A stretch of 35,764 bases of DNA from contig BJOX01000053.1 in the NCBI GenBank assembly GCA_009731375.1, positions 1,087,569 to 1,123,332 on the forward strand, written 5' to 3'. The DNA comes from Paulinella micropora. Taxonomy: Eukaryota > Cercozoa > Imbricatea > Euglyphida. Of the stretch, positions 28,079 to 35,764 are shown piece by piece; positions within the stretch are counted from its first letter, which is position 1; each line of letters begins with the position of its first letter. The notes beneath the pieces were generated by a model, which ran no database searches, had not been told where the DNA came from, and was given only the letters and a program-made list of their open reading frames with translations. The position numbers were made by a program, and so were the translations under genes.

Positions 28079-30382
28079 TCAAGCGTCCTCTTCGCTTTCA
28101 GTGTCTTCGCTCTCATAGTCCTCGCCCGGCGGCAGCTCGTGCAAGATCGACGCCGCACTAGCCATCGGCTTATCTTTGATATTCGCGTACTCGTGCTCCC
28201 AAGCGTAAAACACCCGGCAGCCGGCCGGCATTTTCTGTCGGATGAAATACATGCGCGCCATCGTCTCTCGGTACAAATCCCTGTTCCGGCGCCCGCCCAC
28301 GGCGCTTGACCGGCCCTCGGCGTACTTGGGATGGCCAGGCGGGAAGCCGTGGTACGCGTTTCCGTGGAACTCGTACACGCAATTTCTGCTCGCGTCGTAC
28401 CCATCTAGCAACAGCTTCGTGCCTGCGACTCGGGCCTCGGAGCCTTGCGGCATGGTGGCACCGTTCACAAAGTGCTTGTGCTGGATCTTGCAGCCCAGCA
28501 CCTTTTCGAGCCTGTCCCACAGTCTGCACGCCGCGATCGAGCAGCCCGCGGCCGGCTTAGGAATCAACCCGCGCGCGAATGCATGCTCCGCGCACAATTG
28601 CCTGGGTTTGCCGCTTTCATCAGCAAAGTTAGCTTCCTTGGCGCTCAGGCCGGGCGGGCAATCGACGCACGGACTCTGCTTTCGGTAGCAACCCCTGGCC
28701 CGCGCATGGACTGCACACAGCTGCTGATGTTTGCCGCTTTCGTCGGGATAGGCTGCTCCTTTGGCGTCCGCGCCGGGCGGGCAGTCGACGCACGGACTTT
28801 CTTTTTGGTAGCAGTCCCTGGCGCGCGCATGATCCGCGCACAGCTGCTTGGGCTTGCCGCTTTCGTCAGGATAGTGAGCTTCCTTGGCGTCCGCACCGGG
28901 GACAGTCGACGCACGGACTTTTTTTTTGGTAGCAGCCCCTGGCGCGGGCGTGCTCAGCGCAAAGCTGCTTTGTTTGCCGCTTTCGTCAGGATAGGCTGCT
29001 TCCTTGGCGTCCCCGTCGGGCGGGCAATCGACACACGGACTTTGTTTTTGATGGGAGCCCCTGGCGCGTGCGTGCTGCGCGCACAGCTGCCGAGGCTTGC
29101 CGCTTTTATCAGGGAAGTTTGCTTCCTTCGCGCCAAGGCCGGGCGGGCAGTCGACGCACGGACTTTTTTTTTGGTAGCAGTCCCTGGCGCGTGCGTGCTC
29201 GGCGCAAAGCTGGTTGGGACTTCCAACTTTATCTGCATAGGATGCTTCCTTGGCGTCCGCACCGGGCGGGCAGTCGACGCACAGCCGTAACTTTTGATGG
29301 GAGCCCCTGGCGCGTGCGTGCTGCGCGCACAGCTGCCGAGGCTTGCCGCTTTTATCAGGGAAGTTTGCTTCCTTCGCGCCAAGGCCGGGCGGGCAGTCGA
29401 CGCACGGACGTTTTTTTTGGTAGCAGCCCCTGGCGCGCCCATGCTTAGCACACAGCTTGAACCGTCGCTGTGGTCCGTCTTCTGTCCAATCTAAGCCACT
29501 GGTGATTGTCTTTTCGCTTTGCCAGCAACTTGTGCATGCAAAATGCCATTTGGTCCAACCTTGAGGCGCCGGCTTGCTGGCCCGGCTGAACAGAGCGCCG
29601 CCAGCGCTCACTCGCAGTTGGAAAGCCCGTCCGTCCTGCGTGTGATCTACAATGCGATCGGGGGCCGTGGCGCCCGGCTGCTTCGCTTGCTTCTCTTTTA
29701 GTTTAGCCTCCTGGCCATTTTCCTGCTTTTCCTTTTCCTTTCTCTCTTGCGGCTTAGTTTCCTGGACAATATCAGGCTTTGCCTGTTTGCCGGCTGCTAA
29801 CGCGGAGCCGTGCCGTGCACATACCGTCGGCCACTCACGGTCCGTGGAAATTGTCGCTACGGTGGCCAGGTTCTCGTGTTCGTAGCAAGGTTCACAGGCC
29901 GGCCGGTCCGCCGATTCTTGCCCCCCGCGCCATTCCTTGAACACTAGCCGTTGGCCATCGATGACCTTGAAGGCTTTGCCGTAATGTTGAAGCATCTTGA
30001 CTCCCGGCTTCTTTGACACAAACACCTCCGCATTTGCCAGTCGCTGCAGCCACAACTGAACAGCGGACGACACCGGTGCGACAGTGTCGTGTCGTGGGCG
30101 CTTCTGGCTGCTGTCGTCACCGTCCGCTAGCATGCGCTTCTTTCTGATGTACTTGCGCGCGTGACTTTTGCACATCCTGAAAAACAAGCGACGCGAGTCG
30201 GCCACACAGATACGGCCGCGCCGGGTGAAGCAGCGCTTGCAGGCTGGCAGCCACTCTGCCGAACCCGCGGCGCGGCCAAGCAGGCTGTTTTCGCGCACGC
30301 GCAGGCAATCGTTGCCTAGGGTCGCAATCTGGTCGCGGCTGCCGTACTGGCGCACAAACAAGCGCACTGCCCGGCTGTCCAT
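28079..30382 (-). CDS. Multi-module C2-CH zinc-repeat protein with C-terminal Vsr/PD-(D/E)XK-like nuclease
   Basis: This encodes 767 aa from ATG 30382. About ten modules with C-x2-C, 19-25 residues, then C-x2-H are seen. Three diverged ones lie in the N-terminal part (CKRC..CKSH, CEPC..CARH, CTSC..CAKH), split by a Lys/Glu/Gln-rich linker, and seven near-identical ones follow with a 41-residue period (CVDCPPG, then QLCAQHARARG). The end is a nuclease of the giant-virus Vsr-like type: LLLDGYDASRNCVYEFHGNA, then HG.PPGHPKY, then YRETMARM and CRVFYAWEHEYA, followed by an acidic tail. The family pattern is DGY....YEFHG..HG.P and WE.E. It probably recognises nucleic acid with the modules and cuts it with the C-terminal domain. 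One module reads out of frame and is restored by a second indel. It is the last gene of the insert and points inward. Confidence 0.75.
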   Translation of the reverse strand: MDSRAVRLFVRQYGSRDQIATLGNDCLRVRENSLLGRAAGSAEWLPACKRCFTRRGRICVADSRRLFFRMCKSHARKYIRKKRMLADGDDSSQKRPRHDTVAPVSSAVQLWLQRLANAEVFVSKKPGVKMLQHYGKAFKVIDGQRLVFKEWRGGQESADRPACEPCYEHENLATVATISTDREWPTVCARHGSALAAGKQAKPDIVQETKPQERKEKEKQENGQEAKLKEKQAKQPGATAPDRIVDHTQDGRAFQLRVSAGGALFSRASKPAPQGWTKWHFACTSCWQSEKTITSGLDWTEDGPQRRFKLCAKHGRARGCYQKKRPCVDCPPGLGAKEANFPDKSGKPRQLCAQHARARGSHQKLRLCVDCPPGADAKEASYADKVGSPNQLCAEHARARDCYQKKSPCVDCPPGLGAKEANFPDKSGKPRQLCAQHARARGSHQKQSPCVDCPPDGDAKEAAYPDESGKQSSFALSTPAPGAATKKKVRASTVPGADAKEAHYPDESGKPKQLCADHARARDCYQKESPCVDCPPGADAKGAAYPDESGKHQQLCAVHARARGCYRKQSPCVDCPPGLSAKEANFADESGKPRQLCAEHAFARGLIPKPAAGCSIAACRLWDRLEKVLGCKIQHKHFVNGATMPQGSEARVAGTKLLLDGYDASRNCVYEFHGNAYHGFPPGHPKYAEGRSSAVGGRRNRDLYRETMARMYFIRQKMPAGCRVFYAWEHEYANIKDKPMASAASILHELPPGEDYESEDTESEEDA
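28560..29440 (-). repeat. Seven tandem 123-bp coding repeats
   Basis: The block encoding CVDC recurs near 28660, 28783, 28902, 29025, 29148, 29271 and 29394. All intervals are 123 bp except one of 119. Repeats alternate between two subtypes (ADAKEA.Y and LGAKEANF), which suggests duplication of a pair. Confidence 0.9.
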
Positions 30383-30633
30383 GTCTCTTCCTTGGTTTTT
30401 TTTGGCGTGGTTCGGGCTGGAGCACCCCGGCAAAGGTGGAGAGATAGAGAGAGAAAAAAAGGCAGGGGGGGGTGAGAGAGAGAGGGGGGGGGGGCCGCTG
30501 CCGAAAAAGTAGCTGCCCAAAATCGGGAGGGAGGGGCCGGCGGCGGCTACGGCCCTCCCCACCCAACTTCATGCACTGGGTTACAGCTTGGTCGCAAATT
30601 CCTTGCAAACCACATAAAAACACAAACTGATGT
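30383..30633. other. Right end of the GC-rich insert
   Basis: Upstream region of the nuclease gene with GA and G runs (30440-30495). From about 30595 the base composition becomes AT-rich. The last 38 bp before the right ACGAT are not in the ATPase frame, since a TGA lies directly before the join. Confidence 0.5.
30582..30595 (-). repeat. Right copy of the near-terminal inverted repeat
   Basis: Reverse complement GCGACCAAGCTGTA, matching 3393-3405 apart from one base. Confidence 0.35.
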
Positions 30634-31246
30634 ACGATACACAAGGACTACATTTATAAAGCAATGGTAAAGCACTTTAAGAACAGAGGCAACCCGATGG
30701 CAATATATACCTTTCTTAAATCAGATGGTGTAAATGTTATTGATTATGAGTTAGACAAACTGAACAGACAGGACGAGCAACACGAAGGAGAAGTAAAACA
30801 GGACAAAGATGAAATAGAGAAACCACAATTTCTTTATTTCGGAAAAGAAAAGAAACAGAGCGCCGCGGAGGCACCAATGAACGACCCAGCAAGTATATTT
30901 CTCCAGAGGTTGTTTTTGTTTTGGATGATTTAGGGAGTGATTAAGAGACAAGTCCGTAAGTGATTTGTTAAAAAAGAACAGACACTATAAATCAAAGGTG
31001 ATTATGTCTAGCCAGTATCTGAACGACCTACGGCCAGAAGCAATTAAACAATTAGATTATTTATTAATCTTTCCAGGCCAGTCTCAGGATAAAATGGAAC
31101 TCGTGTATAAACACTTAGACTTATCTTTTGATTTTGATTACTTTCTCCAAAAATATCACGAGGCTACAAAGGAACGATTTAATTTTCTTTATGTCTCAAG
31201 TGTTGATGACGAGTTAAGAAAAAATTTTGCTTACCGCCTGAAATAA
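30634..31246 (+). pseudogene. FtsK/HerA-type packaging ATPase, C-terminal part (Walker B); frameshifted
   Basis: From the right ACGAT the frame reads HKDYIYKAMVKHFKNRGN, the natural continuation of the 3181-3388 half. It runs on to 30840-30857, where one base seems missing, then gives YISPEVVFVLDDLGSD with the Walker B motif VVFVLDD (30906-30926). It meets TAA at 30942, where a second missing base (30939-30941) restores the frame through KSKVIMSSQYLND, a motif-III-like strand ending in Ser-Gln, and on to TAA 31246. The C-terminal helices (DKMELVYKHLDL, FDFDYFLQKYHEAT) are typical of virophage and polinton-like virus ATPases. Three frame breaks plus the insert mean no full ATPase can be made from this copy. 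Confidence 0.8.
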
Positions 31247-31251
31247 TGATA

Positions 31252-31362
31252 TTTATGAGCATCGCTTTCATTCGCTTCGCTCATTTTCGCTTGCTCATAA
31301 ACATCGAAAAACGATGTTTTAGAATAAGTGAGAGTGCGACAGCACGAAACGCAATTCTAAAA
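31252..31362 (+). terminator. Cluster of stem-loops after the ATPase gene
   Basis: TTTATGAGCA (31252-31261) pairs with TGCTCATAAA (31292-31301). ACATCG/CGATGT (31301-31317) forms a 6-bp hairpin. TTTTAGAAT (31317-31325) pairs with ATTCTAAAA (31354-31362) and encloses GTGC/GCAC (31334-31345). Three adjacent hairpins between two genes of the same direction suggest transcript ending or RNA processing. Confidence 0.5.
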
Positions 31363-31376
31363 TATCAAATAATATT

Positions 31377-31408
31377 TTTATATAATTATTTTTTTTAATG
31401 TATATTAT
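31377..31408 (+). promoter_or_regulatory. AT-only stretch before the small basic protein gene
   Basis: TATATAATTA, a T run and TATATTAT lie directly before the ATG at 31409, similar to 2786-2806. Confidence 0.3.
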
Positions 31409-31720
31409 ATGCCAGTATCGCCAGTGATAATTTCACAACCATCAGGATATAACATCGGATACAATCCATCAATGCCACAGAAGGGAGGAAAAAAGAAAAC
31501 CAAGAAGAAGGGATGCGGACAAAAGGGAGGAAAGATTAACTGGGCTAAGGTCGGAAAAACTGCCTTGGCTGTTAATAAATTCCTTCGCGATAATAAGGTA
31601 ATCTCTAGGACTGCGGGGGCATTGAGTAGTGTTGGGGTGCCTTACGCGGGTAGTGTTAGTGCTACTGCCGCAAAACTCGGATATGGTAAGCAACGAGGAG
31701 GTGCTGTAAAGTTTCATTAA
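31409..31720 (+). CDS. Small basic virion-type protein
   Basis: This encodes 103 aa. A Pro/Ser-rich start is followed by a Lys/Gly-rich block (GGKKKTKKKGCGQKGGK), then a moderately hydrophobic part with Ala and Gly (TAGALSSVGVPYAGSVSATA) and a basic end. The composition recalls the small DNA-binding or membrane-active core proteins of adenoviruses and polintons, which are often cut by the virus protease encoded just downstream. The specific role is inferred from composition and place only. Confidence 0.6.
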   Translation: MPVSPVIISQPSGYNIGYNPSMPQKGGKKKTKKKGCGQKGGKINWAKVGKTALAVNKFLRDNKVISRTAGALSSVGVPYAGSVSATAAKLGYGKQRGGAVKFH

Positions 31721-31777
31721 ATGATGATATTTGTTTCAAATTCTAAAATATTAGAAATATTTTTTTGTTTGTATAGA

Positions 31778-33817
31778 ATGGTAGTCAAGAAAACAAGGAA
31801 ACCTAAGGTAAGACCCCCGCGAGTTTATAGGAATAAGAGCGGGAGACCATATATTATCCAGAAGGGTAAAAAATATTATCTTAATTTTGGTAAGAAAACA
31901 AATGATATGAGCACACTTCAAATCGTTAAGTTGTTTTTGAAATATATTGGTAAGCCGAGGCCACAAAGGCAGGGCCACAAACCAAGAGAAAAAATAATCA
32001 AATCTGATTTCAATCGTCTTGAACACGAGAACAGAAACCAGATACAAAGCAACTTACAAAAGAAATATGAGTTAATACATGACGAGGAAGAAAAGGAAAA
32101 GAAGAAGAGGGAAGATGTGATAGAAGAAAAGAAAAGGCTAGAACGAAAAGACATAGCCGATGCCGAGGAACAAAAAGAAATAAAGGACAGAGAACACAAA
32201 AGAGAACTAGCAGATATTAATGAACGACAAGAACAAAAAGCCAGAGAACTAAGAAGGGAGCAAAAACTCATAGAAGATGTAAAATATGAAGAAGACAGAA
32301 AAAATAGGATACAAGCATTACCACCGCCACCACAATATCAATATATTATGCCACCACAGCAGGGACAGCCACAAGCACCACCATTAGGAGCACCACCACA
32401 AGCACCGCCATTACCTAATTTAGGAGATGAAGCACCATTGAAAACGAAAGAGCAATATGAGGAAGAAAAAAAGCAAAAGCAGAAAGATATTGAAACACTG
32501 AAATTAGCAGGATATACAGATAAGTTCATAAAAAAGATGAGTCGTAAAGACTTACAAAAAGCCAGTCAAGATATTCAGACGGCTATAGCCACAGCGACAT
32601 CTTTAGAGGAACAGAAAAAGTTAGCAGAAGAATATAAAGAAAAACTTGAAAAGGAAGAAAAGAAAGCAGAAGAAAAGGGTAAGCATTTTGAACATTTACA
32701 AATTAATCAATTTTTAATCTCTGCATTTTCAAAAACTTATCACCCAAACATTACTATAAAAGAGTTAGCACAGGCTTTAAAAAAGAGACTAGATAGTGAT
32801 GGACATAAAAAATTAAATTACAAAGACACTTCAAAGTGGATTATTGACATGATTAAAAGGTTTAATATTGATGTTGGAAATGAAAAGGAAAACGTAAAAA
32901 GAAAAGTAGCGGATTATGCTAGATATGAAGAGTATATGGGTATTAATGAGCAAAAAGGTAGTGGAGCGAAGACATTAGAAGAATTAATTGATAAGGTATT
33001 TTCAATAGCGAAAATAAAAAAATACTTAGCCCGCAAAGATTGGAAACACACAATGAACAAACATGATTTTGTAAATACTCTAACGAACAAAATGACTTCC
33101 GATCCAAATTTAGATAAACGAGTTTCAACAGATTTGAATATTGACGAGGGAATGCCACAACAACTACCACTACCATTAGAGCCACAGCCACAGCAACCAG
33201 AGCCACAGCAACCAGAGCCAGAGGAGGGGATTTCACCCCCTACCATACCCTCGAGCGTCGCGGAGACGCCACAGCAACCAGAGCCAGAGGAGCCACAGCA
33301 ACCAGAGGAACAACAGGGTGAGGGTCGCGGTTTAATGACTAATGAAATAGATGATATAATGAAAAAATATGGATGGTATCTCGGAGCAATAGCCAGTGAT
33401 GAAATTTACAAGTTGAAGCCCGAAAGCAGAAAGCAATACGGATTTATTATGAATTTGGACAATCACAAACAAGCAGGGTCTCATTGGATCGCCGTATGGA
33501 TAAGTCTAGATAAAGACAGGAGTGTTGAAGTGTATGACCCATTAGCACTTTACGAGCCGACAGAAGACTTTCAACAACAAATGAAACAACTAATTGACCG
33601 AAGCCATCCCGATAGTTATTTGTTAATGAAGGTCAATCAAGTAAAGCAACAATCAAACACCTCAGACACATGTGGTTGGCATAGTATGAGATTTTTAATG
33701 GAGCGGGCGAAAGGCAACCGATTTAAGTTTGCTAGTGGCTATACAGACTTAAAAGAAGAAGAAGCGGAGAAATTAAAAGCACAGAATGGGTATGGTAATT
33801 TTGATACATACATATAA
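31778..33817 (+). CDS. Adenain-like cysteine protease with long charged N-terminal region
   Basis: I choose ATG 31778 (MVVKKTRKPK); the frame opens at 31721, but the extra 19 residues are hydrophobic and unlike the rest. The product is 679 aa. The N-terminus is basic. About 110 residues of Glu/Lys/Arg coiled coil follow, then a Pro/Gln stretch, a second charged helix, a middle helical part, and a Pro/Gln/Glu repeat (33165-33315, PQQPEPEEP type). The last 170 residues carry the protease: GSHWIAVW (His), then VEVYDP (Asp) 18 residues later, then KQQSNTSDTCGWHS with Gln 7 residues before the Cys. This is the adenovirus-protease/Ulp1 arrangement used for virion maturation in polintons and virophages. 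It lies directly before the penton and capsid genes. Confidence 0.8.
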   Translation: MVVKKTRKPKVRPPRVYRNKSGRPYIIQKGKKYYLNFGKKTNDMSTLQIVKLFLKYIGKPRPQRQGHKPREKIIKSDFNRLEHENRNQIQSNLQKKYELIHDEEEKEKKKREDVIEEKKRLERKDIADAEEQKEIKDREHKRELADINERQEQKARELRREQKLIEDVKYEEDRKNRIQALPPPPQYQYIMPPQQGQPQAPPLGAPPQAPPLPNLGDEAPLKTKEQYEEEKKQKQKDIETLKLAGYTDKFIKKMSRKDLQKASQDIQTAIATATSLEEQKKLAEEYKEKLEKEEKKAEEKGKHFEHLQINQFLISAFSKTYHPNITIKELAQALKKRLDSDGHKKLNYKDTSKWIIDMIKRFNIDVGNEKENVKRKVADYARYEEYMGINEQKGSGAKTLEELIDKVFSIAKIKKYLARKDWKHTMNKHDFVNTLTNKMTSDPNLDKRVSTDLNIDEGMPQQLPLPLEPQPQQPEPQQPEPEEGISPPTIPSSVAETPQQPEPEEPQQPEEQQGEGRGLMTNEIDDIMKKYGWYLGAIASDEIYKLKPESRKQYGFIMNLDNHKQAGSHWIAVWISLDKDRSVEVYDPLALYEPTEDFQQQMKQLIDRSHPDSYLLMKVNQVKQQSNTSDTCGWHSMRFLMERAKGNRFKFASGYTDLKEEEAEKLKAQNGYGNFDTYI

Positions 33818-33882
33818 AAAATATTTTCTAATATATAGATTTTTGAGGTTGTAGGTGGTTTTTATAAAAAGCACCAGGTACG

Positions 33883-34695
33883 ATGGAGTATAAGGGAGGG
33901 AGAAGTTCGGGTATCTATTACATAAGTAGTAAAAATAGAATAACGGGTACAGATAGCGACTTTACACACGAAATAAACTTAAAATCACTAGACAATCCCA
34001 CACATTGTAAAATTCTTCATATCTATGTTCCAAAATCTTATTACTCTGTGGCTTCACCATATAATACTTTTACATTATCTGAAGACGGGTATGAGGCTTT
34101 AATTACGATACCTGAGGGAAACTACACAATGAACAATCTAAAAAATAAGTTGTCGGAGGTGCTAAGCGCGGACAGCCCAAATAATTATACTTATGTTGTA
34201 TCCAGTAATAATACCAACATAGACCCAGAAGATGGTAAATTAACATTCAGTGTTTCAAGTAACGGAAGTATTCAACCGCGGTTTATATTTGATACTGATA
34301 CACGTATTCATGAGGTTATGCGTTTTGATAGAAATTCAACATATTTCTTTACTAATGATTTCATTAAATCGCCAAATGTGATTATTCTAACTGGCGAAAA
34401 AACTCTGTATCTTCAATCGGACTTAGTGGGTGAAGGAGATAATCATGTACTACAAGAAATTTACACAGCCAACGAAATTCCATTTGGAGCCGTTATATAC
34501 GACGGAAGTGTGTCAGAGTATGTTAAGAAATTATCAACCAGTTCAAATAATGTATATAGGTTTTATTTTACAGACGAAAACGACCAAGCGATTAATCTTA
34601 ATGGGTTAGGTATTGTAATGACATTATTAATTTACAGAGAGACTAATTATTTTAATTTATTTACATCATTTTTCAATTTGTTAAAGGTGAGGTAA
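33883..34695 (+). CDS. Penton-like minor capsid protein
   Basis: This encodes 270 aa from ATG 33883 to TAA. The start (YYISSKNRITGTDSDFTHEI) and the following LKILHIYVPKSYYSV-like strand are usual for the single-jelly-roll minor capsid proteins of polinton-like viruses and virophages. The body is beta-rich (YEALITIPEGNYTMNNLKNK, then a SGNGSIQPRFIF-like strand) and there is no membrane segment. It lies between the protease and the major capsid gene, the normal place in this virus group. In the virion it would form the pentamers at the vertices. The call rests on context plus general pattern, not on a catalytic motif. Confidence 0.7.
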   Translation: MEYKGGRSSGIYYISSKNRITGTDSDFTHEINLKSLDNPTHCKILHIYVPKSYYSVASPYNTFTLSEDGYEALITIPEGNYTMNNLKNKLSEVLSADSPNNYTYVVSSNNTNIDPEDGKLTFSVSSNGSIQPRFIFDTDTRIHEVMRFDRNSTYFFTNDFIKSPNVIILTGEKTLYLQSDLVGEGDNHVLQEIYTANEIPFGAVIYDGSVSEYVKKLSTSSNNVYRFYFTDENDQAINLNGLGIVMTLLIYRETNYFNLFTSFFNLLKVR

Positions 34696-34784
34696 GGTAA
34701 TTAATTAATTTTATAATTATTTATTTTTTTCTATAAATATATTCTGGTGAATTAGTTAATTTACAGTACTTCAAAAAAAACAAA

Positions 34785-35764
34785 ATGCCAACTCAACACG
34801 GCGGAGAATTAGACTTCAGTAAGACTGATTATATCAGTGCTTCGTATCGCTTGAACAAGCTAGCCCCTCGTGAGGGATCTGCTTCATTTGAAGTCACTAC
34901 TGCGGGAGGTCAAGAACGATCATTTGACCTTATTAGCCGACCTTTTAATCTCGCTCGGTCATATTTGAGTTTTACTTATACTATGAGAGCGCCTCTTGTT
35001 GCCAACACTTATACTAGAATTTTTATGGACTGCCTTTCGCAAATTTCTCAAATTCAACTTCAGACCCGTAGCGGTGTTTATCTGTGCGACGTTAACAACC
35101 TTAGACATGTGACTAAGATGTTGTGGAAACCAGAAATGAGCTTGAAGGATTTCCTTGACCTTCCTAACCACGGGGATGCTAGTGGATACGGATGTATGCT
35201 CCAAAAGTGTAATGCTAACGGCTTGATTAACATTAGTGCCGTTGAAGGAACTAGAACAGCCTTTCGTGCGGCCGCTGATGGTAATAACGATGTTGCTGCC
35301 GCAACTCAGGGTCTATTGCGAGAGCCAGTGATTTCTGCTCGTCGTCACGATGATGCTGCTTTGACGACTGGAGTTGGAGCACTATCCGGCGTAAATGTTA
35401 ATTACAACGAGGCCAAGTATCTTGTGGGAAGTGGAGCAACTGCCGCTTTGGCCATTAATGTTAAAATTCCTTTGGGTATGATTATTAACACTATTTTCGC
35501 ACTTGATGAAACTATTATGTTTCCAGAGATTTTGACTATGCGAATTGTGTGGAGTGCTACTGACAGAACCGGTTATACGGTGACGAATGGTGCCGCTACT
35601 TGTATTAGCACTGCTTATCTTGCCGCACTAAATGCTACACTGCCTATGGCTGTATCTGCTGATGTTACCAATCTTAACTTGTTTCTTGCTGTTGAAACAA
35701 ACCCCGACGTTATTCAATCAATTCAACAGAAGATTGCTAGCCCCGAAGGTATGAACTTCAATAT
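34785..35764 (+). CDS. Major capsid protein, N-terminal 326 codons (runs off the right edge)
   Basis: It starts at ATG 34785 (MPTQHGGELDFSKTDYISAS), preceded by an AT-rich stretch, and stays open to the end of the window. The sequence is beta-rich with Asn, Thr and Ala and includes FDLISRPFNLARSYLSFTYT, VYLCDVNNLRHVTKMLW, and IPLGMIINTIFALDETIMFP. Character, lack of membrane segments, and place after protease and penton genes point to the double-jelly-roll capsid protein of polinton-like viruses. The second jelly roll is outside the window. Codon and base use match the other AT-rich genes. Confidence 0.75.
   Translation, partial: MPTQHGGELDFSKTDYISASYRLNKLAPREGSASFEVTTAGGQERSFDLISRPFNLARSYLSFTYTMRAPLVANTYTRIFMDCLSQISQIQLQTRSGVYLCDVNNLRHVTKMLWKPEMSLKDFLDLPNHGDASGYGCMLQKCNANGLINISAVEGTRTAFRAAADGNNDVAAATQGLLREPVISARRHDDAALTTGVGALSGVNVNYNEAKYLVGSGATAALAINVKIPLGMIINTIFALDETIMFPEILTMRIVWSATDRTGYTVTNGAATCISTAYLAALNATLPMAVSADVTNLNLFLAVETNPDVIQSIQQKIASPEGMNFN

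Larger units (their letters stand above)
3389..30633. mobile_element. GC-rich insert of about 27.2 kb within the ATPase gene
   Basis: Base composition, gene types, coding on both strands, introns and A/T palindromes at gene ends all change at the two ATPase breakpoints. The outermost genes, kelch on the plus strand and the nuclease on the minus strand, both point inward. I see no transposase or integrase inside, so the way it entered is unknown. The content resembles giant-virus or endogenous-virus DNA more than a classical transposon. An assembly chimera cannot be excluded from sequence alone. Confidence 0.55.

Noticed and set aside
28560-29440. Regular 123-bp repeats that could suggest a CRISPR-like array
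   Set aside because: There are no unique spacers; repeats are contiguous and in frame inside a coding sequence with conserved Cys and His.
30383-30644. Extension of the nuclease ORF upstream of ATG 30382
   Set aside because: The upstream codons translate G, GA and C runs and contain no zinc module; the first module follows ATG 30382.

Overview
The window is a composite of two very different kinds of DNA. The outer flanks (about 1-3388 and 30634-35764) are AT-rich. They carry, all on the plus strand, a virion module of a polinton-like virus or virophage (Preplasmiviricota type): a tail-fibre-like protein with a C-terminal S74-type chaperone domain, a small membrane protein, a hypothetical protein, an FtsK/HerA-type packaging ATPase, a small basic protein, an adenain-like cysteine protease with a long charged N-terminal region, a penton-like minor capsid protein, and the start of a major capsid protein that runs off the right edge. 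The family calls for the last two rest on gene order and general character.

The middle (about 3389-30633, roughly 27.2 kb) is visibly GC-rich and unrelated in content. It sits inside the ATPase gene: Walker A is at 3288-3330 and Walker B only at 30903-30935, and the two halves join naturally at a shared ACGAT (3384-3388 and 30634-30638). No run of N lies at either junction. This is either a real insertion of a large element into a polinton-like virus or an assembly chimera that happens to cut one gene in two; the continuity of the gene across the join favours a real or once-real insertion.

The GC-rich segment looks like giant-virus (or endogenous viral, or eukaryotic) DNA. It holds a six-blade kelch protein and a decayed second kelch copy, a zinc-cluster protein, a PrimPol/UL52-like primase joined through an intron to an HNH-like region, a RING-TRAF-Sel1 protein, a coiled-coil RING protein, a RING-H2 protein, an SR-like protein, a large protein with an adenain-like H-D-Q-C arrangement, membrane proteins, a protein carrying a histone-H3-tail sequence, an F-box/leucine-rich-repeat protein, and a nuclease fused to about ten C2-CH modules. 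Three introns with GT...AG ends and T/G-rich 3' ends can be placed with reading frame kept, so the source uses, or is read by, a eukaryotic spliceosome. The content suggests interference with host ubiquitination, chromatin and RNA processing. No DNA polymerase or capsid gene marks this segment, so its lineage stays open.

Sequence quality is uneven. Several genes in both compartments carry single-base frameshifts, two carry in-frame TGA codons, and the larger N gaps are bordered by long poly-C/poly-G runs that are probably artefacts. Broken frames are therefore described as broken, without assuming biological inactivation.
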